Shown: positions 1 through 10,994, counted from the stretch's first letter. The stretch is DNA of 38,214 nt from Mycolicibacter senuensis (GCF_003284925.1 NZ_QMEX01000027.1:1-38214), one strand, 5' to 3'. The notes: generated from the letters alone by a model not told the origin. Numbers and translations are program-made.

Positions 1-1017
1 CGCCGGATCGCCGCCATCCGCGCGCTGGAACGCCGCGGTGTCAGCGTCGACGTGGCCGCGCTCGACATCGGCTCCCGAGAGGCGGTGGCCGAACTGCTGG
101 CTCGCCGGGATGCCGCCGGCGCACCGCCGATTCGGGGCATCATCCACGCCGCCGGTATCACCGAGGGGCAGCTGCTGACCGAGGTCGACGACGACCGGCT
201 GCGGGCCACCATGTGGCCGAAGATCGCCGGCGCCCAGGTGTTGCACGAACTGTTCCCGCCGGCGAGCGTGGACTTCTTCTTCATGACCGCCGCGGCGGGC
301 GCGGTATTCGGGGTGCCCGGCCAGGGCGCCTACGCGAGTGCGAACGCCTACCTCGACGGGCTGGCCCGCGCCCGGCACCGGCGGGGCTGCCACAGCGTCA
401 GCCTGGACTGGGTGGCATGGAAAGACCTCGGCTTCGGCGCCGAGGCCCACGTCGTGCTGCACGAGTTGGAGCGGATGGGCTCCCGGCCGATCTCCCCGGC
501 CGAGGCCTTCGCCGCCTGGGACCACGTCGAGCACTACGACGTCGCCCAGGCAGTGATGGTTCCGCTGCCCCGGGAAGGCGCCGTCGGGAAGCCGGGATCC
601 TCCGCTGCCGACGCCGGCGGACCGACCCGCGACTGGGCGCAACTACCCGCCGATGAGATACTCAGCGAGCTGGAAATCGGGTTGCGCAGCATCCTGGCCC
701 GCGAGCTTCGTATGCCGGAGGCCGAGCTGGCGCTGGACCGGCCGTTTGCCGAGCTCGGCCTTAACTCGGTGATGGCCATGGCGGTCCGGCGCGACATCGA
801 AGCGCTGGTCGGCCTGGAGCTGTCGGCGACGATGCTGTGGAACCACCCGACGACTGCGGCGCTGGCTGCCCACCTGACCGGCAAACTGCTGCCGCAGGAG
901 GACTCCGGCGACGACCCGGCTGCCGCCGGCGGCGAGCTGACCGAGTCGGCCGACAGTGTGTTGAATGAGCTGTTCGACAGCGTGGAATCGGCTCCGGCCG
1001 GATGGGACGGGATCTAG
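1..1017 (+). CDS. Modular type I polyketide synthase, C-terminal part (KR-ACP), cut by window start
   Basis: The frame is open from base 1, so the gene begins upstream. The visible 338 residues hold the second half of a ketoreductase (KR) domain: a GIIHAAG stretch near residue 50, then YASANAYLDG, with the Tyr and Asn of the KR active site, near residue 112. An acyl carrier protein follows at about residues 220-300, with ELGLNSVMAM carrying the phosphopantetheine serine. The C-terminal tail (LFDSVESAP) and the ERMGSRPISPAEAF segment resemble mycobacterial PpsA, a KS-AT-KR-ACP enzyme that extends lipid starters for phthiocerol-type lipids. A second PKS of the same type starts 19 bases downstream, so the two probably act in sequence. 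The product lipid cannot be told from this fragment. Confidence 0.9.
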   Translation, partial: RRIAAIRALERRGVSVDVAALDIGSREAVAELLARRDAAGAPPIRGIIHAAGITEGQLLTEVDDDRLRATMWPKIAGAQVLHELFPPASVDFFFMTAAAGAVFGVPGQGAYASANAYLDGLARARHRRGCHSVSLDWVAWKDLGFGAEAHVVLHELERMGSRPISPAEAFAAWDHVEHYDVAQAVMVPLPREGAVGKPGSSAADAGGPTRDWAQLPADEILSELEIGLRSILARELRMPEAELALDRPFAELGLNSVMAMAVRRDIEALVGLELSATMLWNHPTTAALAAHLTGKLLPQEDSGDDPAAAGGELTESADSVLNELFDSVESAPAGWDGI

Positions 1018-1036
1018 TGGGAATCGGGTTCCCCTC

Positions 1037-4000
1037 ATGACCGCAGCATTTGACGAAGAAGCCCTGCGCCACTGGTTGGCCGACTATCTGGTCACCAATA
1101 TCGGTTGCAGCCCCGACGAGATCGACTTCAACGCGTCGCTGAACGATCTGGGCGTCGGGTCCCGCGACGCTGTGGTGCTCTGCGGTGAGCTGTCGGAGCT
1201 GCTCGGCCGCAAAGTGTCGCCGGTGGAGCTCTGGCAGCATCCGTCGGTCACCGAGTTGGCGCGGTTCCTCATCGAGCCGGAGTCCGCCGACGAGGAGACC
1301 GGACCCGAGCCCGGCCGGTTCGGCACCGACGAGCCCATCGCGGTGATCGGCCTGGGTTGCCGGTTCCCCGGTGATATCAACTCGCCGGATGCGCTGTGGC
1401 AGTTCCTGATCGACGGCGGCAACGCGGTCACCGAAGTGCCGGCCGATCGGTGGGCGCCGTTCGACGACGGGTCGCCGGAGGTCTCGAGCGCCATCGCCCG
1501 CACCACCCGCTGGGGCTCGTTCTTGAGCGACATCGCGGCCTTCGATGCAGAGTTCTTCGAGATCTCCAGCCGGGAAGCCGTCAAGATGGACCCGCAGCAG
1601 CGACTGCTGCTGGAAGTGGCGTGGGAAGCGTTGGAGCACGCCGGAATTCCGGCAACCTCGTTGCGGCGCTCGCAGACCGGCGTGTACGTCGGGGCCAGCA
1701 TCACCGAGTACGGCTGTCACGCGTCGGCCGACCTGACCGGCGTGGACGCCTGGAGCAACGCCGGCGGCGCCCTGAGCATCATCGCCAACCGGCTCTCGTA
1801 CTTCCTGGACCTGCGCGGGCCCTCGGTGACGGTGGACACCGCGTGCTCCTCATCGCTGGTCGCCCTGCACCTGGCGTGCCGGAGCCTGCGGACCGGGGAG
1901 TGTGAGACCGCCATCGCCGGCGGGGTGAACCTGCTGATGTCCCCGGCGGTGTTCCGCGGTTTCGACCAGAGCGGCGCCCTGTCGACGACCGGCGCATGCC
2001 ACGCATTCGACGCGGACGCCGACGGCTTCGTCCGCGGTGAGGGCTGCGGTGTGGTGGTGCTCAAGCGGCTGTCCGACGCGCGCCGCGACGGCGACCGGGT
2101 GCTGGCGGTGGTCCGCGGATCGGCGATCAACTCCGACGGCCACTCCAACGGCCTGCTGGCACCCAATCCGGCCGCCCAGATGGCGGTGTTGCGCTCGGCC
2201 TACGCCGACGCCGGGATCACGCCGCAGGAAGTCGACTACGTCGAAACCCACGGCACCGGAACGCTGCTCGGCGACCCGATCGAGGCGCGGGCGCTGGGCA
2301 CGGTGCTGGGACGGGGACGCCCGGTGGATGCGCCGCTGCTGCTCGGCGCCGCCAAGTCGAACCTCGGCCACCTGGAAGCGGCCGCGGGCATGGTCGGCTT
2401 CATCAAGTCGGTGCTGGCCGTGCAACGGGGGCAGATCCCGCGCAACCTGCACTTCAACACGCCCAACCCGCACATCTCGTTCGACCAGCTGCGCCTGAAG
2501 GTCGTCGCCGAACAACAGCCCTGGCCGTCCACCGAGCACCCGCGACGCGCCGGCGTCTCCTCGTTCGGCTTCGGCGGCACCAACGCCCACGTGGTGATCG
2601 AGCAGGCGCCGCCCGCCAAAATCGCTGCGCGCGAACCCGATCCGGCGGTCACGACGCTGGTGATCTCGGGGCGGACCCCGGAGCGGATCGCCGCGACCGC
2701 CGGCGACCTGGCCGCCTGGCTGGCGGGCGACGGCGCCGAGATCGAACTGCCCGACGTCGCGCACACCCTCAACCACCACCGCGCCAGGCAGGCGCAGTTC
2801 GCCACCGTATGCGCCCGCGACCGGGAGCAGGCGGTGCGCGGTTTGCAGGCGCTGGCCGCCGGCACCTCCGGCGACGGGTCCGGTAGCGGCGTTGTCGGCC
2901 CGCACGACGGGCCGTGCGGGCCGGGCACCGTGTTCGTGTACTCCGGGCAGGGCTCGCACTGGGCCGGCATGGGCCGGCAACTGCTCACCGACGAACCGGC
3001 GTTCGCCCGCGCACTGGCGCTGCTGGAACCGGTGTTCGTCGAACACGTCGGATTCTCGCTGTGGCAGGTGATCTCCGGCGGTGAAGCGATCAGCGGTGAC
3101 GCGCAGGTGCAGCCCGTCCTGATGGGACTGCAACTGGCCCTGACCGAACTGTGGCGCTCCCACGGGGTGCACCCCGACGCCGTCATCGGCCACTCCATGG
3201 GTGAGGTGACCGCGGCGGTCGTCGCCGGGGCACTGAGCACGGCCGATGGATTCCGGGTGATCGCGGCCCGTTCCCGGTTGATGTCGCAGCAGGCCGGGCA
3301 GGGCGCGGTGGCGCTGCTCAACCTGGACAGCGAGGCCACCGAGGCGCTGCTGGCCGGCTACCCCGACGTCAGCGTGGCCGGTTACCTGTCGCCCAAGCAG
3401 ACCGTGGTGGCCGGCCCGGTGGCGCCGGTGGATGCCGTCATCGCGGCGGTCAGCGCCGGAAACAAGTTCGCCCGGCGGGTCAACATGGAAGTCGCTTCGC
3501 ACACCGCGTTGATGGATCCGATCCTGCCCGAACTGCAAGCGGCACTGGCGGGCCTGACTCCCGAGGTCGCCACCATCCCGTTCTTCTCCACCGTGACCGA
3601 GACCGCCATGCCGGCCGGGGGTATGCCACTGCTGGACGCCGACTACTGGGTCAGCAACGTCCGCCAGCCTGCGCTGCTGGCCCAGGCCATCGCCGCCGCG
3701 GCCGCAGAACACACCACGTTCGTCGAGGTCAGCGCGCACCCGATCCTGACGCACGCGATCGCCGACACGTGCGAGTCGCTCGGCGGCCACCACCACAGCG
3801 TCGGAACCCTGACCCGCAACGCCGACGACGCGATCAGCTTCCACACCAACCTCAACCGCACCCACACCGCTCAGCCGCCGCAGACCCCGCATCCGCCCGA
3901 ACCGCACCCGGTGCTGCCCGCAACACCGTGGCAGCACACCCGACACTGGATCGACACCGTGGAGATCCGGCGCAGCCCTGGGCCGGCCGCCTCCGGCGTG

Positions 4001-4528
4001 GCTCCCGCGGCGGGCAGCACCGGCGCGGTACCCGCGGAGTGGTGGTGCGAGCTGAGCTGGCCGGAAAGCGAATCAGGCGGCCGCGAAGCCGCCGAACCCG
4101 CCGCCACCGGCCAGTCCTGGCTGGTGATCGGCGGCGACGCGACGCGGTCGGCATCGGCGGGGTCTCGGCGGCCGGGTCGGTCTGCAGCAGCGGGGACACC
4201 GGGAACGGTCCGCCCCAGCCGCCGACTCCGGTGTCGGGGCGGGCGTCGGGCCTGGTCTCGGGTTCCAGACCGCCGGACAGGTGCAGCGCCGGTTCGCCTC
4301 GCCGCAGGATCCTGCTCACCTGATGGCGTTCGGGCTCGGTCAGCGCCTGGTAGGCGGCGGCGGCCAGCTCCCCGGCGCTGCTGTAGCGGTCCTCGGGTTT
4401 GCGGGCCATGCCGCGGGCCAGCACGTCGTCGATGGCGGCGGGAACGCGTCCCGGGCGCGCCCTGCTGGGGCGAGGGGCGGCGGCCGTCCGGCGTTCCTGC
4501 AGCGCGGCGTCGACGGTGTCGGCGGTGA
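1037..4528 (+). CDS. PpsA-type polyketide synthase, ACP-KS-AT, 3'-truncated with chimeric tail
   Basis: An ATG at 1037 opens a protein resembling PpsA from its first residues. An N-terminal ACP occupies about residues 1-80, with Ser42 in [10 protein letters not shown] ketosynthase runs from about 98 to 530, with Cys270 in DTACSSS and the ETHGTG and SNLGH histidines. An acyltransferase covers about 630-930, with Ser720 in GHSMGE and the substrate-specificity motif VASH. The post-AT linker and the first strand of a KR structural subdomain (WLVIGGDA) follow, and then homology stops near base 4138. The remaining 130 or so codons read antisense through a kinase gene and are Arg/Pro-rich without domain features. 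The full enzyme should also have KR and ACP domains. As it stands the protein could load and condense but not reduce or carry the product on a C-terminal ACP, so it is probably non-functional unless complemented. Confidence 0.8.
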   Translation: MTAAFDEEALRHWLADYLVTNIGCSPDEIDFNASLNDLGVGSRDAVVLCGELSELLGRKVSPVELWQHPSVTELARFLIEPESADEETGPEPGRFGTDEPIAVIGLGCRFPGDINSPDALWQFLIDGGNAVTEVPADRWAPFDDGSPEVSSAIARTTRWGSFLSDIAAFDAEFFEISSREAVKMDPQQRLLLEVAWEALEHAGIPATSLRRSQTGVYVGASITEYGCHASADLTGVDAWSNAGGALSIIANRLSYFLDLRGPSVTVDTACSSSLVALHLACRSLRTGECETAIAGGVNLLMSPAVFRGFDQSGALSTTGACHAFDADADGFVRGEGCGVVVLKRLSDARRDGDRVLAVVRGSAINSDGHSNGLLAPNPAAQMAVLRSAYADAGITPQEVDYVETHGTGTLLGDPIEARALGTVLGRGRPVDAPLLLGAAKSNLGHLEAAAGMVGFIKSVLAVQRGQIPRNLHFNTPNPHISFDQLRLKVVAEQQPWPSTEHPRRAGVSSFGFGGTNAHVVIEQAPPAKIAAREPDPAVTTLVISGRTPERIAATAGDLAAWLAGDGAEIELPDVAHTLNHHRARQAQFATVCARDREQAVRGLQALAAGTSGDGSGSGVVGPHDGPCGPGTVFVYSGQGSHWAGMGRQLLTDEPAFARALALLEPVFVEHVGFSLWQVISGGEAISGDAQVQPVLMGLQLALTELWRSHGVHPDAVIGHSMGEVTAAVVAGALSTADGFRVIAARSRLMSQQAGQGAVALLNLDSEATEALLAGYPDVSVAGYLSPKQTVVAGPVAPVDAVIAAVSAGNKFARRVNMEVASHTALMDPILPELQAALAGLTPEVATIPFFSTVTETAMPAGGMPLLDADYWVSNVRQPALLAQAIAAAAAEHTTFVEVSAHPILTHAIADTCESLGGHHHSVGTLTRNADDAISFHTNLNRTHTAQPPQTPHPPEPHPVLPATPWQHTRHWIDTVEIRRSPGPAASGVAPAAGSTGAVPAEWWCELSWPESESGGREAAEPAATGQSWLVIGGDATRSASAGSRRPGRSAAAGTPGTVRPSRRLRCRGGRRAWSRVPDRRTGAAPVRLAAGSCSPDGVRARSAPGRRRRPAPRRCCSGPRVCGPCRGPARRRWRRERVPGAPCWGEGRRPSGVPAARRRRCRR

Positions 4529-5171
4529 ACGCGGGCACTCCGCTCAGGCACTCGGCCAGCACGGCGGCCAGTGCGTAGATATCGGCGAGGTGGGTGACCT
4601 GCTCGCCGGTCAGCCGTTCGGGCGCCATATAGGCCACCGAGCCGGTCGCCGGGTCGACGGGCTTCCCGGGGTCGGCGATCGCCGCGGCCACCCCGAAGTC
4701 CATCAGGTAGGCCAGGTCGTCGTCGGTGACCAGGATGTTGGCGGGTTTGACATCGCGGTGGACGACGTCGGCGTTGTGGGCGGCGTCCAGCGCCGCGGCG
4801 ATCTGCCGCACCACGGCCACCGCCCGCGGCGGGCTCAACGGGCCGCCGTCGGCCAACACGGTGGCCAGGTCGGTGCCTTCGACCAGGTCGGTCTCCACGT
4901 ACAGCAGATCGTCGATCTCGCCGTAGGCCCGGATCGACACCACGTGCGGTTCGGTCAACTGACCGGCGGCTTCGGCCTCGTCTTCCAGCCGATTGCGGAA
5001 CGCCTCGTCGCCGGAGAACGATTCGGAGATCAGCTTCAGCGCCACCATTTCGTCGGTGCGGGTGTCCTCGGCCCGGTAGACCTCACCCACGATGCCGTGG
5101 CCCAGCAGGTCGCCGAGCTGGTAGGGGCCGAACCGTGACCCGGCCCGCGAACCGGGCTCGGTGTTGTTCAC
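3852..5171 (-). CDS. pknD: PknD-like Ser/Thr protein kinase, C-terminally truncated
   Basis: This is a Hanks-type kinase. It has the glycine loop GHGIVGEV (24-31), the ATP lysine in VALK (46), HRDVKPAN with catalytic Asp140, DFG (158-160) and APERL. The start at 5171 (GTG) is chosen because AAAGGAG lies 8 bases upstream; the GTG at 5180 is too close to it. The sequence closely resembles M. tuberculosis PknD, a membrane kinase with a C-terminal beta-propeller sensor, and like it the gene lies next to a pstS gene. Native sequence ends at about residue 344, near base 4140. After that the frame runs antisense into a polyketide synthase as Arg-rich nonsense. The transmembrane helix and sensor are therefore missing. 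The kinase domain looks catalytically complete and, if expressed, would be cytosolic and uncoupled from any extracellular signal. Confidence 0.8.
   Translation of the reverse strand: MNNTEPGSRAGSRFGPYQLGDLLGHGIVGEVYRAEDTRTDEMVALKLISESFSGDEAFRNRLEDEAEAAGQLTEPHVVSIRAYGEIDDLLYVETDLVEGTDLATVLADGGPLSPPRAVAVVRQIAAALDAAHNADVVHRDVKPANILVTDDDLAYLMDFGVAAAIADPGKPVDPATGSVAYMAPERLTGEQVTHLADIYALAAVLAECLSGVPAFTADTVDAALQERRTAAAPRPSRARPGRVPAAIDDVLARGMARKPEDRYSSAGELAAAAYQALTEPERHQVSRILRRGEPALHLSGGLEPETRPDARPDTGVGGWGGPFPVSPLLQTDPAAETPPMPTASRRRRSPARTGRWRRVRRLRGRLIRFPASSARTTTPRVPRRCCPPREPRRRRPAQGCAGSPRCRSSVGCAATVLRAAPGAVRADAGSAAAERCGCG
4120..4160. other. Rearrangement junction joining truncated PKS and truncated pknD tail to tail
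   Basis: Plus-strand reading is polyketide synthase up to the WLVIGGDA strand near 4138. Minus-strand reading is kinase linker (…AETPPMPTA) down to about the same point. Neither gene continues past the other. The junction contains the short direct repeat GCGAC-GCGAC-GCGG, at about 4135-4148, which could have served as microhomology. A deletion or inversion breakpoint, or an assembly error, explains the pattern; the sequence alone does not distinguish these. Confidence 0.7.
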
Positions 5172-5266
5172 CGACGACACTCCTTTCGACCGCAGCGCAC
5201 CACCGTGCCGCGAATCCGCGGCGAAAGACCGGCTATCAGCCTAGTGGGTGCCGACCCGCCAACCGG

Positions 5267-6385
5267 TCAGGAGACGGCGTTCACCGCGGCCAGCACCTTG
5301 GCCGCGAAGGCTTCCGGCAACGGGATCGACCCGTACTGGTCCAGGCCGTCCTGTCCGGGACCGACCGCGGCCTGCAGGAACGCCCTGACCGCTGTTGCGG
5401 TGGCGGCGTCGGCGTACTTCGAGCAGACGAGCTGATAGGTCGCCGACACGATCGGGTAGGCGCCCGGCGTGCTCGGCTTGTACAGCGACGACATGTCCAG
5501 CACGAGGTCGTTGCCGTGACCGGAGCCCGCCGCAAATTTCGCGCCGGCGATCGTCTTGCCGACCGACTCGGCGGAGATGGACACCGGCCGGTCGCCGGCG
5601 GTGGCAATGATCTGGGCCATGGGCAACTGCTTTCCCGCCGCGAACGACCACTCGCTGTAGCTGATGGAGCCGTCGGTGTTCTGCAGCGCCGCCGAGGTGC
5701 CGTTGTTGCCGACGGCGCCCTCGCCGACGCCGCCGTTGAACGTCTCGCCGTCGGCGGCGTACCAGGCGCCGTCCGAGGCGCTCTCGAGATAGCGCTGGAA
5801 GTTGGCCGTGAGCCCGGACTTGTCGCTGCGGTACACCACGTGGATGGGTGTCGACGGCAGCGCCACACCCGCATTGAGCGCCTTGATGGCGGGGTTGTCC
5901 CAGGTGCCGATCGTGCCGTTGAAGATCTTCGCCACGGTCGGGCCGTCGAGGTTGAGCGCGCCGACTCCGCTGATGTGGAAGGTGACCGCGATCGGGCCGA
6001 ACACCGTCGGCAGGTGCCATGCCGGTGATCCGCACCGCTCCGCGGCCCGTTCCGGCTGCCCTTTGGCCGGATCCAGCGCCACATCGGTGCCGGCGAAGTC
6101 GGTCTCGGCGGCGAGGAAGTCGTCGACCCCGGCACTCGAGCCGTTGGCGGTGTAGTTCAGCGTCTGCCCCGGGCAGGCCCGGCTGTAGGCGTAGCCGAAC
6201 TGTGCGATCGCGTTCTGCTGGGCAACCGAACCGGCGGCATGCAGGTCCTGCTTGCCGCCGCAATCCACCGTCGACTCCGGCCCGGCCGGCGGGCCCGCCT
6301 CCTCAGCGGAGCCACCGCACGCCGAAACGGCAAGTGCGCCAACAGCGAGCAGGGTCGGCAACACAGACCATCGGCCGGATTTCAC
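5267..6385 (-). CDS. pstS: Phosphate-binding lipoprotein PstS (ABC transporter substrate-binding protein)
   Basis: This 372-residue protein begins with a basic n-region and hydrophobic segment ending in the lipobox AVSAC, so it is a lipoprotein anchored outside the membrane. The mature part has PstS features: an [21 protein letters not shown] stretch near the N-terminus, and a later [19 protein letters not shown] region typical of the phosphate-binding family. It delivers phosphate to a PstCAB permease, whose genes are not in the window. The GTG start at 6385 sits 8 bases after a TAAGGT box, so the message is probably leaderless. The truncated pknD-like kinase lies 95 bases downstream on the same strand, the arrangement of pstS2-pknD in M. 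tuberculosis. Confidence 0.9.
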   Translation of the reverse strand: MKSGRWSVLPTLLAVGALAVSACGGSAEEAGPPAGPESTVDCGGKQDLHAAGSVAQQNAIAQFGYAYSRACPGQTLNYTANGSSAGVDDFLAAETDFAGTDVALDPAKGQPERAAERCGSPAWHLPTVFGPIAVTFHISGVGALNLDGPTVAKIFNGTIGTWDNPAIKALNAGVALPSTPIHVVYRSDKSGLTANFQRYLESASDGAWYAADGETFNGGVGEGAVGNNGTSAALQNTDGSISYSEWSFAAGKQLPMAQIIATAGDRPVSISAESVGKTIAGAKFAAGSGHGNDLVLDMSSLYKPSTPGAYPIVSATYQLVCSKYADAATATAVRAFLQAAVGPGQDGLDQYGSIPLPEAFAAKVLAAVNAVS

Positions 6386-6393
6386 AGCACCGA

Positions 6394-6399
6394 ACCTTA
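6394..6399 (-). promoter_or_regulatory. Probable -10 box of pstS (leaderless)
   Basis: On the minus strand TAAGGT fits the TANNNT mycobacterial -10 pattern and ends 8 bases before the pstS GTG. Transcription would therefore start at or next to the start codon. No convincing -35 was seen. Confidence 0.45.
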
Positions 6400-6535
6400 C
6401 CCCGACTCAAGCGGATCGGGCATCGGCATACGCCCGGGATCCGGGCACTGTGCCTATCGTGTTCATGGTGTTGCTCATCATCGCCGGACGTCGGCTCGCC
6501 GGGCCGTCCGGCCGGCATCGGAGAGGGCTGAGCAG

Positions 6536-7729
6536 ATGACCGACGATTCGGGACCGAGACCACTGGACGGATTCCGCGTGCTGGACTTCACCCAGAACGT
6601 GGCCGGGCCGCTGGCCGGCCAGGTACTGGCCGACCTGGGCGCCGAGGTCATCAAGGTGGAGGCGCCGGGCGGCGAGGCCAGCCGGCAGATCACCTCGGTG
6701 CTGCCGGGTCGTCCGCCGCTGGCCGTCTACTTTCTGCCCAACAACCGCGGCAAGAAGTCGGTGACCGCCGATCTGCGGGCCGACGGGCCCAAACAGCAGA
6801 TCCTGTCGTTGGTCGACACCGCCGACGTCGTGCTGGAGGCGTTCCGGCCCGGCGTGATGGAACGGCTGGGGCTAGGGCCCGACGAATTGCGGACGCGAAA
6901 CCCGAAGCTGGTCTACGCGCGGTTGTCGGCCTACGGCGGCAACGGCCCCAACGGCGACCGGCCGGGGGTCGACCTGATGGTGGCGGCCGAGGCCGGGATG
7001 ACCTCGGGCATGCGCACCCCGGACGGCAAACCACAGATCATCCCGTTCCAGCTGGTCGACAACGCCAGCGGGCACGTGCTGGCCCAGGCGGTGCTGGCTG
7101 CGTTGCTCAACCGCGAGCGGCACGGAGTCGCCGACGTCGTGGAAGTGGCGATGTACGACGTGGCGGTGGCCCTGCAGGCCAATCAGCTCACCGTGCACCT
7201 GAACCGGCCGGCGGCCGCTGCCGCCGGCCCCGCGGCCGGGCAGCCGGCCAAGCGCCGCAAGGGCGTCGGCTTCGCCACCCAGCCGTCGGACGCCTTCGCC
7301 ACCGCTGACGGCCACGTCGTCATCAGCGCCTACACCCCCAAGCACTGGGACATCCTGTGCCGCACCATCGGCCGGCCCGACCTGGTCGAGGATCCGCGAT
7401 TCGCCGATCAGCGCTCCCGGTCGATCAACTACGCCGAGCTCACCGACGAGCTGGAGACCACGCTGGCCTCGGCGACATCGGCCGAATGGGTGGCTCGGTT
7501 GCAGCGCAACGGCCTGATGGCGTGCCTGGCCAACACCTGGAAGCAGGTCGTCGACACCGCGCTGTTCGCCGAGAACCGGCTGGCGCTGCGAATCGGCGAC
7601 GGCGACGACGCGGTCACCGTAGTGCGAACCCCGGCCCGCTACGGCTCGTTCGAGGCGGTGGCCACCGGCGCTCCGCCGTCACCCGGCCAGCACAACGCGG
7701 ATCTGTTGGGCGAGAAACCGCCGGGCTGA
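6536..7729 (+). CDS. CoA-transferase, CaiB/BaiF family (class III)
   Basis: These 397 residues start at an ATG preceded by GGAGAGGG (from 6520). The N-terminus PLDGFRVLDFTQNVAGPLAGQ and the motifs ADLGAEVIKVE, NRGKKS and LNPKLVYARLSAYG-like region are those of class III CoA-transferases. These enzymes move CoA between acids through an aspartyl intermediate; Asp146 in PGVDLMVAAEAG is the expected catalytic residue. The length and position near fadE25 match Rv3272 of M. tuberculosis, whose substrate I do not know. A TATCGT box at 6455-6460 is a possible promoter. The gene is convergent with ackA across only 20 bases. A role with the nearby acyl-CoA dehydrogenase in acyl-CoA catabolism is an inference from position. 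Confidence 0.9.
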   Translation: MTDDSGPRPLDGFRVLDFTQNVAGPLAGQVLADLGAEVIKVEAPGGEASRQITSVLPGRPPLAVYFLPNNRGKKSVTADLRADGPKQQILSLVDTADVVLEAFRPGVMERLGLGPDELRTRNPKLVYARLSAYGGNGPNGDRPGVDLMVAAEAGMTSGMRTPDGKPQIIPFQLVDNASGHVLAQAVLAALLNRERHGVADVVEVAMYDVAVALQANQLTVHLNRPAAAAAGPAAGQPAKRRKGVGFATQPSDAFATADGHVVISAYTPKHWDILCRTIGRPDLVEDPRFADQRSRSINYAELTDELETTLASATSAEWVARLQRNGLMACLANTWKQVVDTALFAENRLALRIGDGDDAVTVVRTPARYGSFEAVATGAPPSPGQHNADLLGEKPPG

Positions 7730-7749
7730 GCCGGCGCATCGGGGCCGGG

Positions 7750-8895
7750 TCAGACGAATTGCCAGGCCGCCCGGGCGATCGCCAGTTCCTCGTTGGTGGG
7801 AACCACCAGCACAGTGCTGCGCGAGTGCTCGGCGGAGATGATCCGCGCACCGTTGCCGCCGCGATTGCGCTGCGGGTCGACGACGATGCCCAGGCCGTCC
7901 AGGCCGGCCAGTGCGTCCTCGCGCACCGCGGCGACGTTCTCCCCCACTCCCGCGGTGAAGGCGATCGCGTCGACGCGGCCCAGCACCACCAGGTAGGCGC
8001 CGATGTACTTGCGCAGCCGGTGGATGTAGACGTCGTAGGCCAGCTTCGCGGCCGGCGAACCGTGTGAAACCTGGTGTAGCAGTTCGCGGAAATCGTTGAC
8101 CCCGCACAGTCCCTGCAGCCCGGAGCGGCGGTTGAGCAACTCATCGAGCTTGTCGACGCCCAGGCCGGCGGTGCGGTTGAGATGAAACAGCACGCCGGGA
8201 TCGATGTCGCCGCAGCGGGTTCCCATCACCAGCCCCTCGAGCGGCGTCAGACCCATCGAGGTCTCGACGGCCACCCCGCCCCGCACCGCCGACGCCGACG
8301 CACCGTTGCCCAGGTGCAACACGATGGTGTTCACCTCCGCGGGCTCGCGGCCCAGCAACAGCGCGGCCTCACCGGAGACGTACTCGTGCGAGGTGCCGTG
8401 GAACCCGTACCGGCGGATGCCGTACTGGCTTGCCACCTCGCGGTCTATCGCATAGGTGGCGGCGGCCGCCGGCAGGGAGTGGAAGAAGCCGGTGTCGAAC
8501 ACCGCCACGTGCGGTACGTCCGGGAAGTCGGCGCGCGCCACCTCGATGCCGATCGCGTTGGGCGGGTTGTGCAGCGGCGCCAACTCGGCGAGCCGCTTGA
8601 TCTCTGCCACCACCGCGTCAGTGATCAGGGTCGGTGCGTGAAATTTGGTGCCGCCGTGCACCACCCGGTGGCCTACCGCTCGAACCTCACCGAGGTCCAC
8701 CCCGGAATCGGCCAGCCGTTGATGGATCAGCCGCAGCCCGGCGGCGTGGTCGGTGACCGCCGAGTCAGGCTCACCGATCTGCTCCACCAGCCCGGACACC
8801 ACCGCGGTGCCGGCCACCGGGTCGATGAGCCGGAACTTGATCGACGACGAGCCGGAGTTGAGCACCAGCACCAGCCCGGCCGACACCGTTCTCAC
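7750..8895 (-). CDS. ackA: Acetate kinase
   Basis: The 381-residue protein shows the acetate kinase signatures: [12 protein letters not shown] at the N-terminus, [32 protein letters not shown] and FTAGVGEN near the C-terminus. It interconverts acetyl phosphate plus ADP with acetate plus ATP in the cytosol. The GTG start at 8895 overlaps the pta stop codon by 4 bases (GTGA), so it is translationally coupled to phosphotransacetylase, and together they form the acetate production and activation pathway. Its length is close to the 385 residues of the M. tuberculosis enzyme. The gene is last in its operon and converges on the CoA-transferase gene. Confidence 0.97.
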   Translation of the reverse strand: MRTVSAGLVLVLNSGSSSIKFRLIDPVAGTAVVSGLVEQIGEPDSAVTDHAAGLRLIHQRLADSGVDLGEVRAVGHRVVHGGTKFHAPTLITDAVVAEIKRLAELAPLHNPPNAIGIEVARADFPDVPHVAVFDTGFFHSLPAAAATYAIDREVASQYGIRRYGFHGTSHEYVSGEAALLLGREPAEVNTIVLHLGNGASASAVRGGVAVETSMGLTPLEGLVMGTRCGDIDPGVLFHLNRTAGLGVDKLDELLNRRSGLQGLCGVNDFRELLHQVSHGSPAAKLAYDVYIHRLRKYIGAYLVVLGRVDAIAFTAGVGENVAAVREDALAGLDGLGIVVDPQRNRGGNGARIISAEHSRSTVLVVPTNEELAIARAAWQFV

Positions 8896-10994
8896 CGGGC
8901 CGCCTCCTGCGCCTGGATCGCGGTGATCGCCACCGTGTAGACGATGTCGTCGACCAGCGCGCCACGCGAGAGGTCGTTGACCGGTTTGGCCAGGCCTTGC
9001 AGCACCGGCCCGATCGCCACCGCGCCGGCGCTGCGCTGCACCGCCTTGTAGGTGTTGTTGCCGGTGTTGAGGTCGGGGAAGACCAGCACGGTGGCCCGTC
9101 CGGCCACCGCCGAATCCGGCAGTTTGGCCGCGGCCACTCCCGCATCGACCGCGGCGTCGTACTGGATCGGCCCGTCGGCGAGCAGATCGGGGCGCCGCTG
9201 GTGCACCAATGCCGTTGCGGCACGTACCTTGTCGACACCCGCCCCGGCCCCGGATTCACCGGTGGAATACGACAGCAGCGCCACCCGGGGTTCGATACCG
9301 AACGCCGCGGCGGTGGCCGCCGATGAGATGGCGATATCGGCGAGTTGCTCGACGGTCGGATCGGGCACCACCGCACAGTCGCCGTAGGCCAGCACCCGGT
9401 CCGACAGGCACATCAGGAACACACTGGACACCGTCGACACCCCCGGCGCGGTCCGGATGATCTCGAACGCCGGCCGGATGGTGTGGGCGGTGGTGTGCGC
9501 CGCACCGGACACCATGCCGTCGGCGATACCGAGTTGCACCATCATGGTGCCGAAATAGGAGATGTCGCGCATGATCTCGCGGGCGCGGTCCTCGGTCATG
9601 CCCTTGTGGGCGCGCAGCTGGGTGTATTCCGCACCGAACGAATCCAGCAGCCCGCTGCTGGCCGGGTCGACCACCTGCGCCGCAGCCAGGTCGACGCCGA
9701 GTTCGGCGCCGCGCCCGCGCACCACATCCTCCACCCCGAGCAGCGTCAGGTCCACGATGCCGCGCGACAGCAACCGGCCGGCGGCCAACAGGATCCGGTC
9801 ATCGGTGGCCTCCGGCAGCACGATGTGGCGGCGGTCGGCCCGGGCCCGTTCCAGCAGCCGGTACTCGAACATCTGCGGGGTCACCACCGTCGACGCCGGG
9901 ACCCGGATCCGTTCGGCCAGTTCGGCGCCATCGACGTGGTCGGCCATCACCTGCAGTGCGGTGTCGATCTTGCGCAGCGAATCGACGGTGATCCGGGACC
10001 TGGTGTGCGACACCTGCTCGGCGGTGTCATAGGTGCGGTGGCCGGTGGCGATCAGCGGCAGCGTGGGGCGCAGCCCCTTGACCAGCTTGTCGATGGCCGG
10101 GTGCGGCAGCAGCCCGCCGTTGAGAATGATCCCGGCCAGCGACGGAAAGCCCTGTGCATCATGGGCGTTCACCAACGCCAGCAGTACGTCGGAACGATCG
10201 GCCGGCACGATCACCACCTGGCCCTCGGTGAGCCGGTCCAGGATGTTCTCGGCGGTCATGCCGCCGACCATGACGCTCAGCGCCTCCCGGCGCAGCAGCT
10301 CCGGGTCACCGCTGTAGACGGTGCCGTCGAGCGCCGCGCAGAGCTCGGCCATCGTCGGCGCCGATAGCAGCGCCACCTCCGGAACGGCGAACGCCGGGAG
10401 GTCGGCGGCGGCCGGCTGACCCGAGATCGCCTCGGTGATCTGTCGCAACCGGTCGGGGTCGCAGCGGTTGGCGATCACCGCCGCCGGGCGCGCATGTACG
10501 GCCGTCGCCTCGGCCAGGCAGCGCGCGGTGATCTCCGCGATGTCTTGCGCCCCTCGGTTGTGACCGTTGATGGCCAGCACCAGCGGCGCGTCGAGGTTCA
10601 CCGCGACGCGGGCGTTGAACGTCAACTCGCTCGGGTTGACCACGTCGCTGTAGTCGCTGCCGACCACCAACACCGTGTCGCAGTGGCGCGCCACCTCGTG
10701 GAACCGGGTGACGATCTCGCCCAGCGCGGCTTCCCGGTCGGCGTAGACCTGCTGGTAGGTCACGCCGCGACAGCTGCCGTGGTCGTCGATCCTGGCGGTG
10801 GCGTGCGCCAGTAGCAGCTCGAGTTGCTCATCGGGCCGCTCGAGGGAGCGGACGATCGGGCGGAACACCCCCACCCGCGCCGACGAGGCGGCCAACAGGT
10901 GCAGCAGCCCCAGCGCGATGACGGCCTTGCCGGTGCCGCCCTCGGCGGCGGCCAGGTAGATGCTCGATGCGCGGGCCGGATCGGCTTCGGTCAT
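8892..10994 (-). CDS. pta: Phosphate acetyltransferase, long form with N-terminal P-loop and DRTGG domains
   Basis: The 700-residue protein starts at ATG 10994 ([11 protein letters not shown]). The open frame extends further upstream, but that part is antisense-like frame of the preceding gene. The N-terminal AEGGTGKA (17-24) is the P-loop of the BioD-like domain. A central DRTGG-type regulatory domain follows, and the C-terminal half is the PTA/PTB catalytic domain ([31 protein letters not shown]). It interconverts acetyl-CoA and acetyl phosphate. The length matches the long actinobacterial and enterobacterial form. It lies 11 bases behind an aminotransferase gene and overlaps ackA. In M. 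tuberculosis pta-ackA follow fgd1 instead, so the local context here is different. Confidence 0.96.
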   Translation of the reverse strand: MTEADPARASSIYLAAAEGGTGKAVIALGLLHLLAASSARVGVFRPIVRSLERPDEQLELLLAHATARIDDHGSCRGVTYQQVYADREAALGEIVTRFHEVARHCDTVLVVGSDYSDVVNPSELTFNARVAVNLDAPLVLAINGHNRGAQDIAEITARCLAEATAVHARPAAVIANRCDPDRLRQITEAISGQPAAADLPAFAVPEVALLSAPTMAELCAALDGTVYSGDPELLRREALSVMVGGMTAENILDRLTEGQVVIVPADRSDVLLALVNAHDAQGFPSLAGIILNGGLLPHPAIDKLVKGLRPTLPLIATGHRTYDTAEQVSHTRSRITVDSLRKIDTALQVMADHVDGAELAERIRVPASTVVTPQMFEYRLLERARADRRHIVLPEATDDRILLAAGRLLSRGIVDLTLLGVEDVVRGRGAELGVDLAAAQVVDPASSGLLDSFGAEYTQLRAHKGMTEDRAREIMRDISYFGTMMVQLGIADGMVSGAAHTTAHTIRPAFEIIRTAPGVSTVSSVFLMCLSDRVLAYGDCAVVPDPTVEQLADIAISSAATAAAFGIEPRVALLSYSTGESGAGAGVDKVRAATALVHQRRPDLLADGPIQYDAAVDAGVAAAKLPDSAVAGRATVLVFPDLNTGNNTYKAVQRSAGAVAIGPVLQGLAKPVNDLSRGALVDDIVYTVAITAIQAQEAAR

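Noticed and set aside
1850..3946. 698-codon minus-strand frame across the PKS
   Set aside because: Antisense shadow of KS and AT domains, with Arg/Gly/His-rich translation.
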